The notes below the pieces were generated by a model. It saw only the letters and a list, made by a program, of their open reading frames with translations, had not been told where the DNA came from and made no database searches. The position numbers and the translations under genes are program-made. Of a stretch of 28,762 bases of DNA, positions 7,218 to 15,309 are shown in pieces (position 1 is the first letter of the stretch; each line of letters opens with the position of its first letter). The DNA comes from OFTM10 sp964196195 (GTDB taxonomy: Bacteria > Actinomycetota > Acidimicrobiia > Acidimicrobiales > Aldehydirespiratoraceae), in contig CAXMSE010000086.1 in the NCBI GenBank assembly GCA_964196195.1, positions 1 through 28,762 on the forward strand, read 5' to 3'.

Positions 7218-7996
7218 GAAGTCTCAAACAGCAGTGGCGTGATGGCGATTCAACCCTCGGCGGGTGGATCACAGTGGCAAATCCGGTCGTGGCCGAAGGT
7301 ATGGCTCGCGCCGGCTTCGACTATGTGTGCATCGACACCCAGCACGGCGCCATCGACTACTCCGACGCGGTCGCCATGATCCGGGCCTGTGTCGCCGCCG
7401 ATACGAGCACCATCGTGCGGGTGCCATGGAACGAACCGGGCATCATCGGCAAGATGCTCGATGCTGGAGCCCACGGAGTGATCATCCCGATGGTGAACAG
7501 TCCCGAAGAGGCGGAGGCCGCGGTACAAGCGTGTCGGTATGCACCTCGCGGGTCGCGGAGCTTCGGGCCGACGGTGGCCAAGCAGAGGATCGCCGACTAT
7601 CCGGCCTGGGCCGGCGAGAACGTGGCCGTGATCCCGATGATCGAGACCCGCCAGGCGGTCGAACAACTCGACGACATCCTTGCTGTCGAGGGGATCGACG
7701 CGGTCTATGTGGGGCCGGCCGATCTCTCGCTCACGCTCGGGCTGCCTCCTGGCAACAACGACGGCGATCCGGCATTCGACGATGCCTACGCCACCATCGT
7801 CGCGGGCTGCCGTCGCGCCGGTGTGGTGGCCGGCTGCCACGCCACCGGCGGCCTCACCCCGGCTCGGCTCGAAGCGGGATTCAGGATGGTCACCGTCACC
7901 GCCGACCTTCTCGCTCTCGGGTTCGGTGTCTCGGCTGAGCTCGACCGGGCCCGCGGTGTGGTCGAGCCCGGCGACGGTGATGGGGATCTCTACTGA
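7214..7996 (+). CDS. HpcH/HpaI-family class II aldolase
   Basis: A 260-residue TIM-barrel aldolase of the 4-hydroxy-2-oxoheptanedioate / 2-keto-3-deoxy-L-rhamnonate aldolase family, expected to cleave 4-hydroxy-2-oxo acids to pyruvate and an aldehyde using a divalent metal. Key residues are in place: His44 (DTQHG), Arg69 (IVRVPW), metal ligands Glu144 (MIETR) and Asp170 (VGPADLSLTLG). The segment PRGSRSFGP (111-119) is also typical. Its ATG overlaps the stop of the ketosamine kinase, so it is translated from the same message. The natural substrate is not evident. Confidence 0.9.
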   Translation: MRSLKQQWRDGDSTLGGWITVANPVVAEGMARAGFDYVCIDTQHGAIDYSDAVAMIRACVAADTSTIVRVPWNEPGIIGKMLDAGAHGVIIPMVNSPEEAEAAVQACRYAPRGSRSFGPTVAKQRIADYPAWAGENVAVIPMIETRQAVEQLDDILAVEGIDAVYVGPADLSLTLGLPPGNNDGDPAFDDAYATIVAGCRRAGVVAGCHATGGLTPARLEAGFRMVTVTADLLALGFGVSAELDRARGVVEPGDGDGDLY

Positions 7997-8022
7997 TCCC
8001 AGTTGGGAGATCACCGTCTTCA

Positions 8023-8060
8023 CCGCTCGGCTCCCCATTTTCGGGCTCTGAGCGGGTTTT
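8023..8060 (+). terminator. Possible intrinsic terminator
   Basis: CCGCTC (8023-8028) pairs with GAGCGG (8050-8055) around a 21-nt loop, and the stem is followed by GTTTT. It stands between the aldolase stop and the next promoter hexamer at 8063. The long loop makes it weak. The shorter palindrome GGGATC-TCTACT-GATCCC overlapping the aldolase stop is an alternative. Confidence 0.35.
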
Positions 8061-8062
8061 GG

Positions 8063-8068
8063 TAGCGT
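8063..8068 (+). promoter_or_regulatory. Candidate -10 TAGCGT for a leaderless transcript
   Basis: TAGCGT ends 7 nt before ATG 8076, so transcription would begin at or next to the A of the start codon. No Shine-Dalgarno is present. No good -35 box is visible. Confidence 0.6.
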
Positions 8069-8075
8069 CGCTCTC

Positions 8076-8855
8076 ATGGCTTCATACGAACGAATCAGGG
8101 TTGAGCGCGACGGACCGGTCATCAATCTCACCCTGGCCAACCCACAACGCCGTAACACCCTGGCTCTGCCCGTCCTGCAGGAGATCACCGCCGCTTTGGA
8201 GGAGGCCGCGCAGAGCGATGCTCTAGCTGTGGTGATCGCGGCCGATGGTCCCGTTTTCTCCGCCGGCCACGATTTCGGCGACCTGCTGGGCGCGGAGCAA
8301 GCAACGGCGCACGACCTGTTCGAATTGTGCAGCAACATGATGACCCTCATCCAGCGCATCCCTCAGGTGGTCGTGGCAAAGGTCCATGCGTTGGCGACCG
8401 CAGCCGGGTGCCAGTTGGTGGCGTCATGCGATCTGGCTGTCGCCGCGGACACGGCCTCCTTCCAAGCTCCGGGCGGCAAGGGCGGCTTGTTCTGCCATAC
8501 GCCGATGGTGGCGATCGCTCGAGCGGTAGGCCGTAAGAAGGCCCTGGAAATGGCCCTCACCGGCGACCCGATTTCGGCCCAGACGGCTTGCGAATGGGGT
8601 CTCGTCAATCGGGTGGTCGCGGCCGACGAGCTCGATGCAGCCACCGCTGATCTGGTGGCACGGGCCACCAAGGGCAGCGCTAGCTCCAAGGCCTTGGGAA
8701 AGCAGGCTTATTACGCCCAGGTCGATATGGCTCAGCACGATGCCTACGAGTACGCGACCGATGTGATGGCGCGGGGAGTGGTGAGCGCCGATGGCCAGGA
8801 GGGCATCGCTAGTTTCGTGGAGAAGCGTCGACCAAGCTGGTCTTCTCGGGGGTGA
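8076..8855 (+). CDS. Enoyl-CoA hydratase/isomerase family protein, ECHDC3-like
   Basis: A 259-residue crotonase-fold protein. The CoA/oxyanion region reads FSAGHDFGDLL and ATAAGCQLVASCDLAVAAD. The later segment FQAPGGKGGLFCHTPMVAIARAVGRKKALEM and ISAQTACEWGLVNRVV resemble the ECHDC3-type group. In classical hydratases two glutamates sit in the active site; at the first of these positions this protein appears to have the GGLFC stretch instead, so ordinary hydratase activity is doubtful. It heads an overlapping set with the DUF167 gene (GTGA overlap at 8852) and the DUF3291 gene. Confidence 0.88.
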   Translation: MASYERIRVERDGPVINLTLANPQRRNTLALPVLQEITAALEEAAQSDALAVVIAADGPVFSAGHDFGDLLGAEQATAHDLFELCSNMMTLIQRIPQVVVAKVHALATAAGCQLVASCDLAVAADTASFQAPGGKGGLFCHTPMVAIARAVGRKKALEMALTGDPISAQTACEWGLVNRVVAADELDAATADLVARATKGSASSKALGKQAYYAQVDMAQHDAYEYATDVMARGVVSADGQEGIASFVEKRRPSWSSRG

Positions 8856-9142
8856 CCACCACAGGCCTGCGGGTGCCGATTCGGGTGAAGCCGGGTTCGT
8901 CACGGACACGGGTGGGCGGACAATGGGGCGACGATCCGCCCCGACTGGTGGTGGCGGTGCAGGCGCGCGCGGTTGACGGCAAGGCCAACAAGGCCGTGGT
9001 GGAGGCACTGGCGGCGGCGCTCGGGGTGTCTCGTCGGTCGATTCGGATCGTCGCCGGCGACAAGTCTCGGTCGAAACTGGTGGAGATCGCCGAGCCCGAC
9101 GCTGGCACCTCCACCTTGATAGGGGAGCTCAGGAAATCATGA
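8852..9142 (+). CDS. DUF167 (YggU-type) family protein
   Basis: A small 96-residue protein. It shows the DUF167 pattern: VRVPIRVKPGSSRT-type beta strand, then VQARAVDGKANKAVVEALAAALGV and IVAGDKSRSKLVEI. The GTG start at 8852 overlaps the stop of the enoyl-CoA hydratase-like gene, and its stop overlaps the next ATG, so translation is coupled both ways. The molecular role of the family is not established. Usual length is 75-100 residues, so it appears complete. Confidence 0.88.
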   Translation: MTTTGLRVPIRVKPGSSRTRVGGQWGDDPPRLVVAVQARAVDGKANKAVVEALAAALGVSRRSIRIVAGDKSRSKLVEIAEPDAGTSTLIGELRKS

Positions 9143-9501
9143 CCGGATGGCATCTCGCCCAACTCAACCTCGCTCGGATGCGCCACGATCTCGACGATCC
9201 GCGTATGGCCGGATTTGTCGACAACCTCGAGCGGATCAATCGGCTCGGCGATGAGTCGCCGGGGTTTGTCTGGAGATATCAGGACGAGAGTGGTGCGACC
9301 ACCGACACCCGTGCCTTCGACGACGACGACCTCCTGCTCAACCTCACCGTGTGGGAGTCGATCGACGATCTTCGTGCGTATGCGGTTGGCAGCGATCACG
9401 TCAACTTCATTCGTCGCCGACTCGAGTGGTTCGACCGGGTCGGGACGCTTCCGGGGCTCACCATGTGGTGGATCCCGGCCGGCACGCTGCCGTCTAGCTA
9501 G
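9139..9501 (+). CDS. DUF3291 domain protein, C-terminally shortened
   Basis: A 120-residue protein beginning WHLAQLNLARMRHDLDDPRM and ending near TMWWIPAGTLPSS, the DUF3291 pattern (distant ferredoxin-like, monooxygenase-type fold). Family members usually continue about 25-30 residues after the WW-PAG motif; here a TAG follows almost at once, and the DNA directly after it encodes the C-terminus of an unrelated methyltransferase. This suggests the gene lost its 3' end in a deletion. The start overlaps the DUF167 stop by ATGA. Function unknown; it may still fold, since the core is present. Confidence 0.78.
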   Translation: MTGWHLAQLNLARMRHDLDDPRMAGFVDNLERINRLGDESPGFVWRYQDESGATTDTRAFDDDDLLLNLTVWESIDDLRAYAVGSDHVNFIRRRLEWFDRVGTLPGLTMWWIPAGTLPSS

Positions 9502-10006
9502 CAACGCCAACGCCTCCAACGTGGTGGATGCCCAGGCCACCTATGAGACCCAGATGGCGCTGTGGGGGGCGGTGCTCGGCGGCGCCAACCTCGTGCATCA
9601 CGCCGCAGGGTGGATGGAGGGCGGCCTCCAGGCGTCGTACGAGAAGCTGGTACTCGACGTGGAGATGCTCCAGCAGATGATGGAGTTCCTGGCTCCTGTC
9701 GACACGAGCGATGATCAGCTGGGTATCGACGCGATCGAACGGGTGCCCGCCGGCGGTCACTTCTTCGGCGACGAGCACACGATGGCTCGCTACGACACGG
9801 CCTTCTACACGCCTTTCCTGTCCGACTGGCGAAACTGGGAGCAGTGGAACGAAGACGGCGCCCACACGGCCACCGAAAGGGCCACTGGAGTGTGGCAGAA
9901 GGCGCTCGCCGAATACGAAGAGCCCCCGCTCGGTGCCGGGGTGGCCGAAGAGCTCGAGGCCTACGTCGCCCGTCGTAAGGAGGAAATCGGGGCCGACGAA
10001 CCGTGA
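9497..10006 (+). pseudogene. 5'-truncated trimethylamine methyltransferase (MttB) family remnant
   Basis: About 169 residues match only the C-terminal third of MttB-superfamily corrinoid methyltransferases: NASNVVDAQATYETQM, LWGAVLGGANLVHHAAGW, GGLQASYEKL, VPAGGHFFGDEHT, YTPFLSDWRNWEQW and EEPPLGAGVAEELEAYVARRKEE. Full-length members have roughly 470-520 residues. The homology begins right at the stop of the DUF3291 gene, with no room for an N-terminus, promoter or ribosome binding site; the first plausible internal ATG is at 9554. It is read in a different frame from DUF3291. The tail itself has no internal stop, so the deletion may be fairly recent. Called a pseudogene because the corrinoid-facing barrel is incomplete. 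Confidence 0.85.
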
Positions 10007-10012
10007 GCCGCT

Positions 10013-11161
10013 CTAGACGTAGCTGCGCTTGGCGACCTCTTCGAGCATGACCTCGGTTGCGCCGCCGCCGATGGGGAGGATGCGGGCGTCGCGGTACATG
10101 CGCTCGATGGCGGACTCACGCATATAGCCCATGCCGCCGTGGAACTGCACACAGTCGTACATCACCTGGTTGACGACCTCGGCACCCCAGGCCTTCGCGC
10201 CCGACATCTCCTTCACGTTGTCGACTCCACTGTCGTGGAGCCAGGCCGCGTGATACACCGACGCCCTGACGGCGTCGATTTTCGCCTGGTTCATCGCCAT
10301 GCGCTGGCGGATCGCGCCGAGATCGTAGAGGTGGCCTCCGAATGCGGGTCGCTCCTGGCAGTAGCGGTTGGTCATGTCGATCGCGGCTTGAGCTGACCCC
10401 ACACCCATCCCTACCACCACCATGCGTTCGTTCTGAAAGTTCTTCATCGTCTCGTAGAAGCCGCGGTGCAGAGTTCCGAGGAGCTGCTCATCGGCCACCC
10501 ACACATCGTCGAGCAGGAGTTCGGCAGTGTCTGAGCATCGCCAGCCGTGCTTGTCGAGCTTGGTGGCGACCTCGAACCCGTCGGTGTCGGCGGGTACGAG
10601 GAACATCGATATCCCGTACTTGTCGTCGGGGTTGGTTCGGGCGGCAACGATCGTCATATTGCCGTAGACGGCATTGGTGATGAACATCTTGGTGCCGTTG
10701 ATTCGCCAGCCGTCGCCATCTTTCACCGCGGTGGAGCGGATACCAGCCACATCGGAACCGGCATCGGGCTCGGTGACTCCGATCGAAAGGATCGCTTCCC
10801 CCGACATTGCCTTGGGCAGCCACTCAGCGAGCTGTGCGGGAGAACCGGAGTTGATCAGGTGGGGTCCGGCCATGTCGGTGTGGACGAGCACGGTGACGTC
10901 GAACCCGGCGTAGGTGGACGCGCCCAGCGCTTCTGAGAAGGCGGCCGAAGCGAGCATTCCCAGGCCTAGGCCTCCGTGCTCTTCGGGCACACGTAAGCTG
11001 AACATCCCCAGGTCGCCCATCTGGCGCAGGACGTCTCGAGGCACCTTGCCCGCTTCTTCCCACGCATCGCCGTGGGGCATGACCTCGTTGCTGACGAACT
11101 CGACGGTCTGGTCGTAGATCGCCTGGAGTTCGTCGGTCATGTAGACGTTTCGATTGGTCAT
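10013..11161 (-). CDS. Acyl-CoA dehydrogenase (isovaleryl/long-chain type base placement)
   Basis: A full 382-residue flavoprotein that oxidises an acyl-CoA to the enoyl-CoA and passes electrons to ETF. Visible: MSGEAILSIGVTEPDAGSD (FAD/substrate loop, about 119-137), INGTKMFITN (154-163), QFHGGMGYMRE (339-349) and RMYRDARILPIGGGATEVM. In short/medium-chain enzymes the catalytic Glu lies in the last motif (YEGT); here that place is Gly (365-367). Glu245 in NERMVVVGMG sits where isovaleryl- and long-chain enzymes carry their base, so it is probably the catalytic residue. It is the last gene of the TetR-carboxylase operon and overlaps the carboxylase stop (ATGA). Leucine/isovalerate or terpenoid acyl-CoAs are the likely substrates. 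Confidence 0.92.
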   Translation of the reverse strand: MTNRNVYMTDELQAIYDQTVEFVSNEVMPHGDAWEEAGKVPRDVLRQMGDLGMFSLRVPEEHGGLGLGMLASAAFSEALGASTYAGFDVTVLVHTDMAGPHLINSGSPAQLAEWLPKAMSGEAILSIGVTEPDAGSDVAGIRSTAVKDGDGWRINGTKMFITNAVYGNMTIVAARTNPDDKYGISMFLVPADTDGFEVATKLDKHGWRCSDTAELLLDDVWVADEQLLGTLHRGFYETMKNFQNERMVVVGMGVGSAQAAIDMTNRYCQERPAFGGHLYDLGAIRQRMAMNQAKIDAVRASVYHAAWLHDSGVDNVKEMSGAKAWGAEVVNQVMYDCVQFHGGMGYMRESAIERMYRDARILPIGGGATEVMLEEVAKRSYV

Positions 11162-13056
11162 TGGAGTGCCTCGTCGGATGGATGGGTGGGCTCGAACGTG
11201 ATGAGAATCTGGTTGGTCTCGACCTGATCGCCGGCTGTCACCCTCACTTCTTCGACAACGCCGGGGCCACCGGCGGTGAGTGTGTGCAACATCTTCATTG
11301 CTTCGATGACAACGAGTGCCTGGCCGCCGGTGACTGCCTCGCCGGTCGCCACGTGCACCTCGGCGACCAGCGCCGGGAAGGGAGCGGTGATGGCGCCCGC
11401 ATGGCCGTGGCCGGTGTCGGCCGACGGAGCCCAGTGCTCGCTACGGCTGACCACCCGGAAGGTGTGGGACTGGCCGGCAAGGTTCACCACCACGGTTCGC
11501 CGGTCGAGGTCGACGGCGGCCACGCCGGCATCCGACATCTCCGTGGCGACCGGCACCTCATGGACCTCGCCGTTCAGATCCTCCAGCGCAATGATTCGTT
11601 GGGGTCGATGGGTGGTGACTCGAGCATCGCCGAGGGCCGACCACGGGCCCGCAGCCGCGCCAGCCCTACGAGACCGGGTCCAGGCCGCGGCCGCTGCGGT
11701 GGCTGCTGCGCCGAGGTCGTGCTCACTCGGTAGTTGGGACTCGTCGAGATAGCGGGTGGTTATGCGGCCCACCACGAAGGGTTCCTGTTCGATGAGCCAG
11801 CGATGGAATCCGGAGTTGGTGACGAGTCCGCCGATGAGCAGCCGATCGAGGGCATCGCCGAGACGACGGCGGGCAGTATCGCGGTCGGGCCCGTCGACGA
11901 TCAGTTTGGCGATCATCGGGTCGTAGTGGGGGGTGATGGTGGATCCGACCTCGATGGCAGAGTCCCAGCGCACCCCTGCGGGCGTGGCGAGGTGGCTGAT
12001 CGTGCCTATCTGAGGTGCGAAGTCGTTGGTGGCGTCCTCGGCGTTGATCCGCGCTTCGAAGGCATGGCCGGTGAACACGACCTCGCTTTGGCTCAGGGGG
12101 AGCGGAGCACCTGTGGCGGAGCCGATCTGGAGTTCGACGAGATCGAGACCGGTGATGAATTCGGTGACCGGATGCTCCACTTGCAGACGGGTGTTCACCT
12201 CGAGGAAGTAGTAGTTGCCGCTCTCATCGTCGACCACGAACTCGACGGTGCCGGTGGAGTCGTACCCCATGGCTCGGGCCAGATGGGCCGCGGCGGCGCG
12301 TAGTCCGGCGGTGGTGGCCTCGGGCAGATTCGGAGCCGGAGCCTCTTCCAGCACTTTCTGGTAGCGGCGCTGCACGGAGCATTCGCGGGTGCCGAGGTCG
12401 ATCACGTTGCCATGACGGTCGCCCACCACCTGCACCTCGACGTGGCGCGGTCGGGTGATGAACCGTTCGACGATGACCCGGCCGTCGCCGAAGGAGCGCT
12501 CGGCCTCGGCCACGGCTTCATCGAGCGCGTGGTCGAAATCGGCTGCGGTGTTGGCAATGCGGATGCCCTTTCCGCCGCCGCCCGCGGCCGCCTTCACAAG
12601 GATCGGGTAGCCGATCCAGTCGGCCGCCCCGCTCAGGTCGGCCCGATCCTGGCTGTCGTCGAAGCCGGGGATGATTTCGACGCCGGCGCCGGCCGCGATC
12701 CTCCGTGCTTCGATCTTCGAGCCCATCGAGTCGATGACGTCGGGGTTGGGGCCGATCCAGACGAGGCCGGCGGCGATGACGGCGCGGGCGAAGTCGGCGT
12801 TTTCGGAGAGGAATCCGTAGCCAGGGTGAATCGCGTCGGCGCCGCTTTCGGCCGCTGCGGCCAGGATGCGATCGATTGATAGATAGGAATCGGCCAAGGC
12901 GGCGGGGCCGATGGCGATCGCTTCGTCGGCATCGGTGACGAAGGGCGAGACAACATCGGGTTCGGCGAACACCGCGACGGTTCGGTGGCCGAGACGGCGG
13001 GCGGTGCGGATGACTCGGCGGGCGATCTCGCCCCGGTTGGCGATGAGGATCTTCAT
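11158..13056 (-). CDS. Acyl-CoA carboxylase alpha subunit: biotin carboxylase plus biotin carrier (methylcrotonyl-CoA type)
   Basis: A 632-residue two-module enzyme that carboxylates its own biotin with bicarbonate and ATP. N-terminal biotin carboxylase: ILIANRGEIARRVIRTA, HPGYGFLSENADFA (77-90), glycine loop AAGGGGKG (157-164) and EVNTRLQVEHPVTE (286-299). A linker region of about 140 residues follows, then the carrier domain with EAMKM; Lys588 is the biotin site, 44 residues from the C-terminus. A GAGGAGA box overlapping the end of the upstream carboxyltransferase gene (10 bases between genes) serves its ATG. Gene order TetR, beta, alpha, acyl-CoA dehydrogenase is like the mycobacterial accD1-accA1-fadE19 locus, pointing to 3-methylcrotonyl-CoA carboxylation; geranyl-CoA is the main alternative. 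Confidence 0.94.
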   Translation of the reverse strand: MKILIANRGEIARRVIRTARRLGHRTVAVFAEPDVVSPFVTDADEAIAIGPAALADSYLSIDRILAAAAESGADAIHPGYGFLSENADFARAVIAAGLVWIGPNPDVIDSMGSKIEARRIAAGAGVEIIPGFDDSQDRADLSGAADWIGYPILVKAAAGGGGKGIRIANTAADFDHALDEAVAEAERSFGDGRVIVERFITRPRHVEVQVVGDRHGNVIDLGTRECSVQRRYQKVLEEAPAPNLPEATTAGLRAAAAHLARAMGYDSTGTVEFVVDDESGNYYFLEVNTRLQVEHPVTEFITGLDLVELQIGSATGAPLPLSQSEVVFTGHAFEARINAEDATNDFAPQIGTISHLATPAGVRWDSAIEVGSTITPHYDPMIAKLIVDGPDRDTARRRLGDALDRLLIGGLVTNSGFHRWLIEQEPFVVGRITTRYLDESQLPSEHDLGAAATAAAAAWTRSRRAGAAAGPWSALGDARVTTHRPQRIIALEDLNGEVHEVPVATEMSDAGVAAVDLDRRTVVVNLAGQSHTFRVVSRSEHWAPSADTGHGHAGAITAPFPALVAEVHVATGEAVTGGQALVVIEAMKMLHTLTAGGPGVVEEVRVTAGDQVETNQILITFEPTHPSDEALQ

Positions 13057-13066
13057 CGGTGTCTCC

Positions 13067-14689
13067 TCACATCCTGTAGACGAGGCCGGGCCCGGGGGCC
13101 GGTTCGTCCTGTCGGGCCGCGAGCGCGAGGCAGAGGCCTAGGGCGTCGCGGGTGTATACGGGGTCGATCAGGCCGTCGTCCCAGAGCCTCGAGGTGGCGT
13201 AGTAGGGGTCGGACTGGGTCTCGTACTGATTGCGTACCTCGGCCCGCATGGCCGCGATCTCCTCGTTGGTGGTTTCCGCGCCCTTCAAGCCTCCGAGGCG
13301 GATGTCGACAAGCACGGTTTCTGCGGTGTCGGCGGCCATCGTGGCGATCCGACTGTTGGGCCATGCAAACAGGAACCGGGGATTGAAGCCTCGGCCGCAC
13401 ATGCCGTAGTTGCCTGCCCCGTACGACCCACCGATGAGCACGGTGTATCTGGGCACGGTGGCGTTGGCGACGGCGGCCACCATCTTGGCTCCGTTCTTGG
13501 CGATGCCCCCGGCCTCGGAATCGCGCCCCACCATGTAGCCCGAAGTGTTCTGGAGGAAGATCAGAGGAATGCGCCTCTGCTCACACAGCTCGATGAAGTG
13601 GGTGGCCTTGAGGGCCGACTCACTGAAGATGATGCCGTTGTTGGCCACGATACCGACCAGGTGACCCCAGATTCGGGCGAAGCCACACACGATCGACTCG
13701 CCCCATTCGGGCTTGAACGGTGCGAACTTCGATCCGTCGACCATGCGGGCGATGATCTCGGTTGCGTCGAAGGGGATTCGGTGGTCGGCGCTGACGATGC
13801 CGTAGAGCTCCGACGGGTCGTGGGCAGGCGGCTGGGGCTCGACCCAGTCGGCCCACGGCTGGTGCTCGTCGACCGATCGTTGGTTGGTGGTGAGGCAGAT
13901 CTCCCGCAGCCGCCCATAGGCCTCTCGTTCGGTGTCGGCCATATAGTCGCTCACGCCCGACACCCGGGTGTGGAGTTCGGCCCCACCGAGGTCGTCGGGG
14001 TCGATGATTTCGCCGAGTGCCGCCTTCACGATCGGAGGTCCGCCCAAGAAGATGCGGCCGATGCCTTCGACCATGATCACTTCGTCGCTGAGTGCCGGTA
14101 CGTAGGCGCCTCCAGCGGTGCAGCCACCGAGCACCACCGACAGCTGAGGGAGGCCCTGGGCCGAGAGGCGGGCCTGGCGATAGAAGGAACCACCGAAGTG
14201 GTCCTTGTCGGGAAAGATCTCGTCCTGCAGGGGTAGGAATGCCCCGCCCGAATCCACCAGATAGATCACGCCGAGCCCGTTGTCCTCGGCGATCTGTTGG
14301 GCTCTGACGTGCTTCTTGATCGCTATCGGCACCAGGGAGCCGCCCTTGACGGTGGCATCGTTGGCGACGAATACGTAGGGCACTCCGTGCACGATCCCGA
14401 TACCGGTGACGATGCCCCCACCGGGGACCTCATCGCCGTATTGGCCGTAGCCGGAGAGGGTCGAGAGCTCGAGGAACGGCGTGTCGACGTCGGTGATGAG
14501 GTCGATCCGGTCGCGGGTCATCACCTTCCCGCGGGCGAGGTGTCTCTCGATCGAGCGCTGCCGGTGAGGCCCTCCGTCGATCGCCCACTGTTGGCGCTCG
14601 TCGAGAGTGGCCACCATTTCCTCGTAGGCGGCGCGGTTGTCCTTGAACTGGACACTGCCGGTATCGATCTTGGAGTTGATCGGCCTCAT
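13067..14689 (-). CDS. Acyl-CoA carboxylase beta subunit, methylcrotonyl-CoA carboxyltransferase type
   Basis: A 540-residue carboxyltransferase that moves CO2 from carboxybiotin to the acyl-CoA. Visible motifs: RGKVMTRDRIDLITD, LVDSGGAFLP (144-153), GGCTAGGAYVPALSDE (188-203), IFLGGPPIVKAALGE, ELHTRVSGVSDYMADTE, LQNTSGYMVGRDSEAGGIAK, and GGSYGAGNYGMCGRGFNPRF. The DLGGAELH/SGVSDY and GNYGMCGR signatures are those of methylcrotonyl-CoA and geranyl-CoA carboxylases rather than propionyl-CoA ones. Start: ATG 14689 overlaps the TetR stop (ATGA) and has AGGAGG at 14694-14699; a much longer opening upstream is noise over the regulator gene. The substrate (3-methylcrotonyl-CoA versus geranyl-CoA) cannot be settled by eye. 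Confidence 0.94.
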   Translation of the reverse strand: MRPINSKIDTGSVQFKDNRAAYEEMVATLDERQQWAIDGGPHRQRSIERHLARGKVMTRDRIDLITDVDTPFLELSTLSGYGQYGDEVPGGGIVTGIGIVHGVPYVFVANDATVKGGSLVPIAIKKHVRAQQIAEDNGLGVIYLVDSGGAFLPLQDEIFPDKDHFGGSFYRQARLSAQGLPQLSVVLGGCTAGGAYVPALSDEVIMVEGIGRIFLGGPPIVKAALGEIIDPDDLGGAELHTRVSGVSDYMADTEREAYGRLREICLTTNQRSVDEHQPWADWVEPQPPAHDPSELYGIVSADHRIPFDATEIIARMVDGSKFAPFKPEWGESIVCGFARIWGHLVGIVANNGIIFSESALKATHFIELCEQRRIPLIFLQNTSGYMVGRDSEAGGIAKNGAKMVAAVANATVPRYTVLIGGSYGAGNYGMCGRGFNPRFLFAWPNSRIATMAADTAETVLVDIRLGGLKGAETTNEEIAAMRAEVRNQYETQSDPYYATSRLWDDGLIDPVYTRDALGLCLALAARQDEPAPGPGLVYRM

Positions 14690-15303
14690 GCCGCCTCCTG
14701 AGGGTTGAGGGCCAGGCCCGACCAGAACTGTTGGGTCATGGCGAGAGCGAGCGAGTCGAGGGTGCCGCGTTGCACATCGAACCACTCCACCGACGTGTTC
14801 ATCGCCCCGAAGAGCAGGAGCCGGTGGACGCCGTCGGTCGCTTGGGCGTCGAGAGCACCTGCCGCGACGAGGTCGGCTATCAATCCTGTCCACATCGCTT
14901 CGTATCGGTCGCGCGACGGAACCACGGCCTCACGAACCGCGGGCGGGGCGGTGCGAAAGGCGGTGACATGAGCGGCGGTGTAGGGGCCGTTCTCGTAGAG
15001 AGCTCCGAGGTGGGCGCGTACGTGGGCAGCAAGGCGTTGGTGATCGGAGAGCTCGGCGTCGGTGGCGGCCTCATCGAAGGCATCCATCATCACCGCAATT
15101 CCCCGCTCGAAAATGGCCACGAGCAGCTCATTCTTTGATGCGAAGTGGTAGTAGATCGAGCTCGCCTTCATGCCTACGAGGTCGGCGATCTGGCGCAAGG
15201 ACCCGCCGTCGACTCCACGCTCGAGGAAGAGTTCGGCGGCCACGTCCATGATCCGACGGCGGCTGTCGGCTTCCTGGTGGTCGGGTGTGATCGGAACGAT
15301 CAT
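14686..15303 (-). CDS. TetR/AcrR-family regulator of the carboxylase operon
   Basis: A 205-residue repressor-type protein. The N-terminal helix-turn-helix is clear: RRRIMDVAAELFLERGVDGGSLRQIADLVGMKASSIYYHFASKNELL (residues about 15-61). The C-terminal part is the variable ligand-binding domain. ATG 15303 is chosen over the TTG three bases upstream because a TAAGTT hexamer stands 6 nt before it, consistent with a leaderless start. The gene is first in the operon, overlapping the carboxyltransferase start, and its promoter carries a perfect palindrome, so it probably represses itself and the operon until an acyl-CoA intermediate binds. The ligand is inferred. Confidence 0.92.
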   Translation of the reverse strand: MIVPITPDHQEADSRRRIMDVAAELFLERGVDGGSLRQIADLVGMKASSIYYHFASKNELLVAIFERGIAVMMDAFDEAATDAELSDHQRLAAHVRAHLGALYENGPYTAAHVTAFRTAPPAVREAVVPSRDRYEAMWTGLIADLVAAGALDAQATDGVHRLLLFGAMNTSVEWFDVQRGTLDSLALAMTQQFWSGLALNPQEAA

Positions 15304-15309
15304 CAAAGC

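Noticed and set aside
9495..9510. A TAG codon next to an MttB-family fragment, suggesting pyrrolysine readthrough
   Set aside because: The TAG at 9499-9501 ends the DUF3291 frame, while the MttB fragment is in a different frame, so readthrough would not join them. The sequence before TAG is not MttB-like, and no pylT or pylS is seen in the window.
8852..10006. ECH, DUF167, DUF3291 and MttB fragment as a new defence or metabolic island
   Set aside because: The MttB piece is a deletion remnant, and the other three are common small families; overlap alone does not show a joint system.
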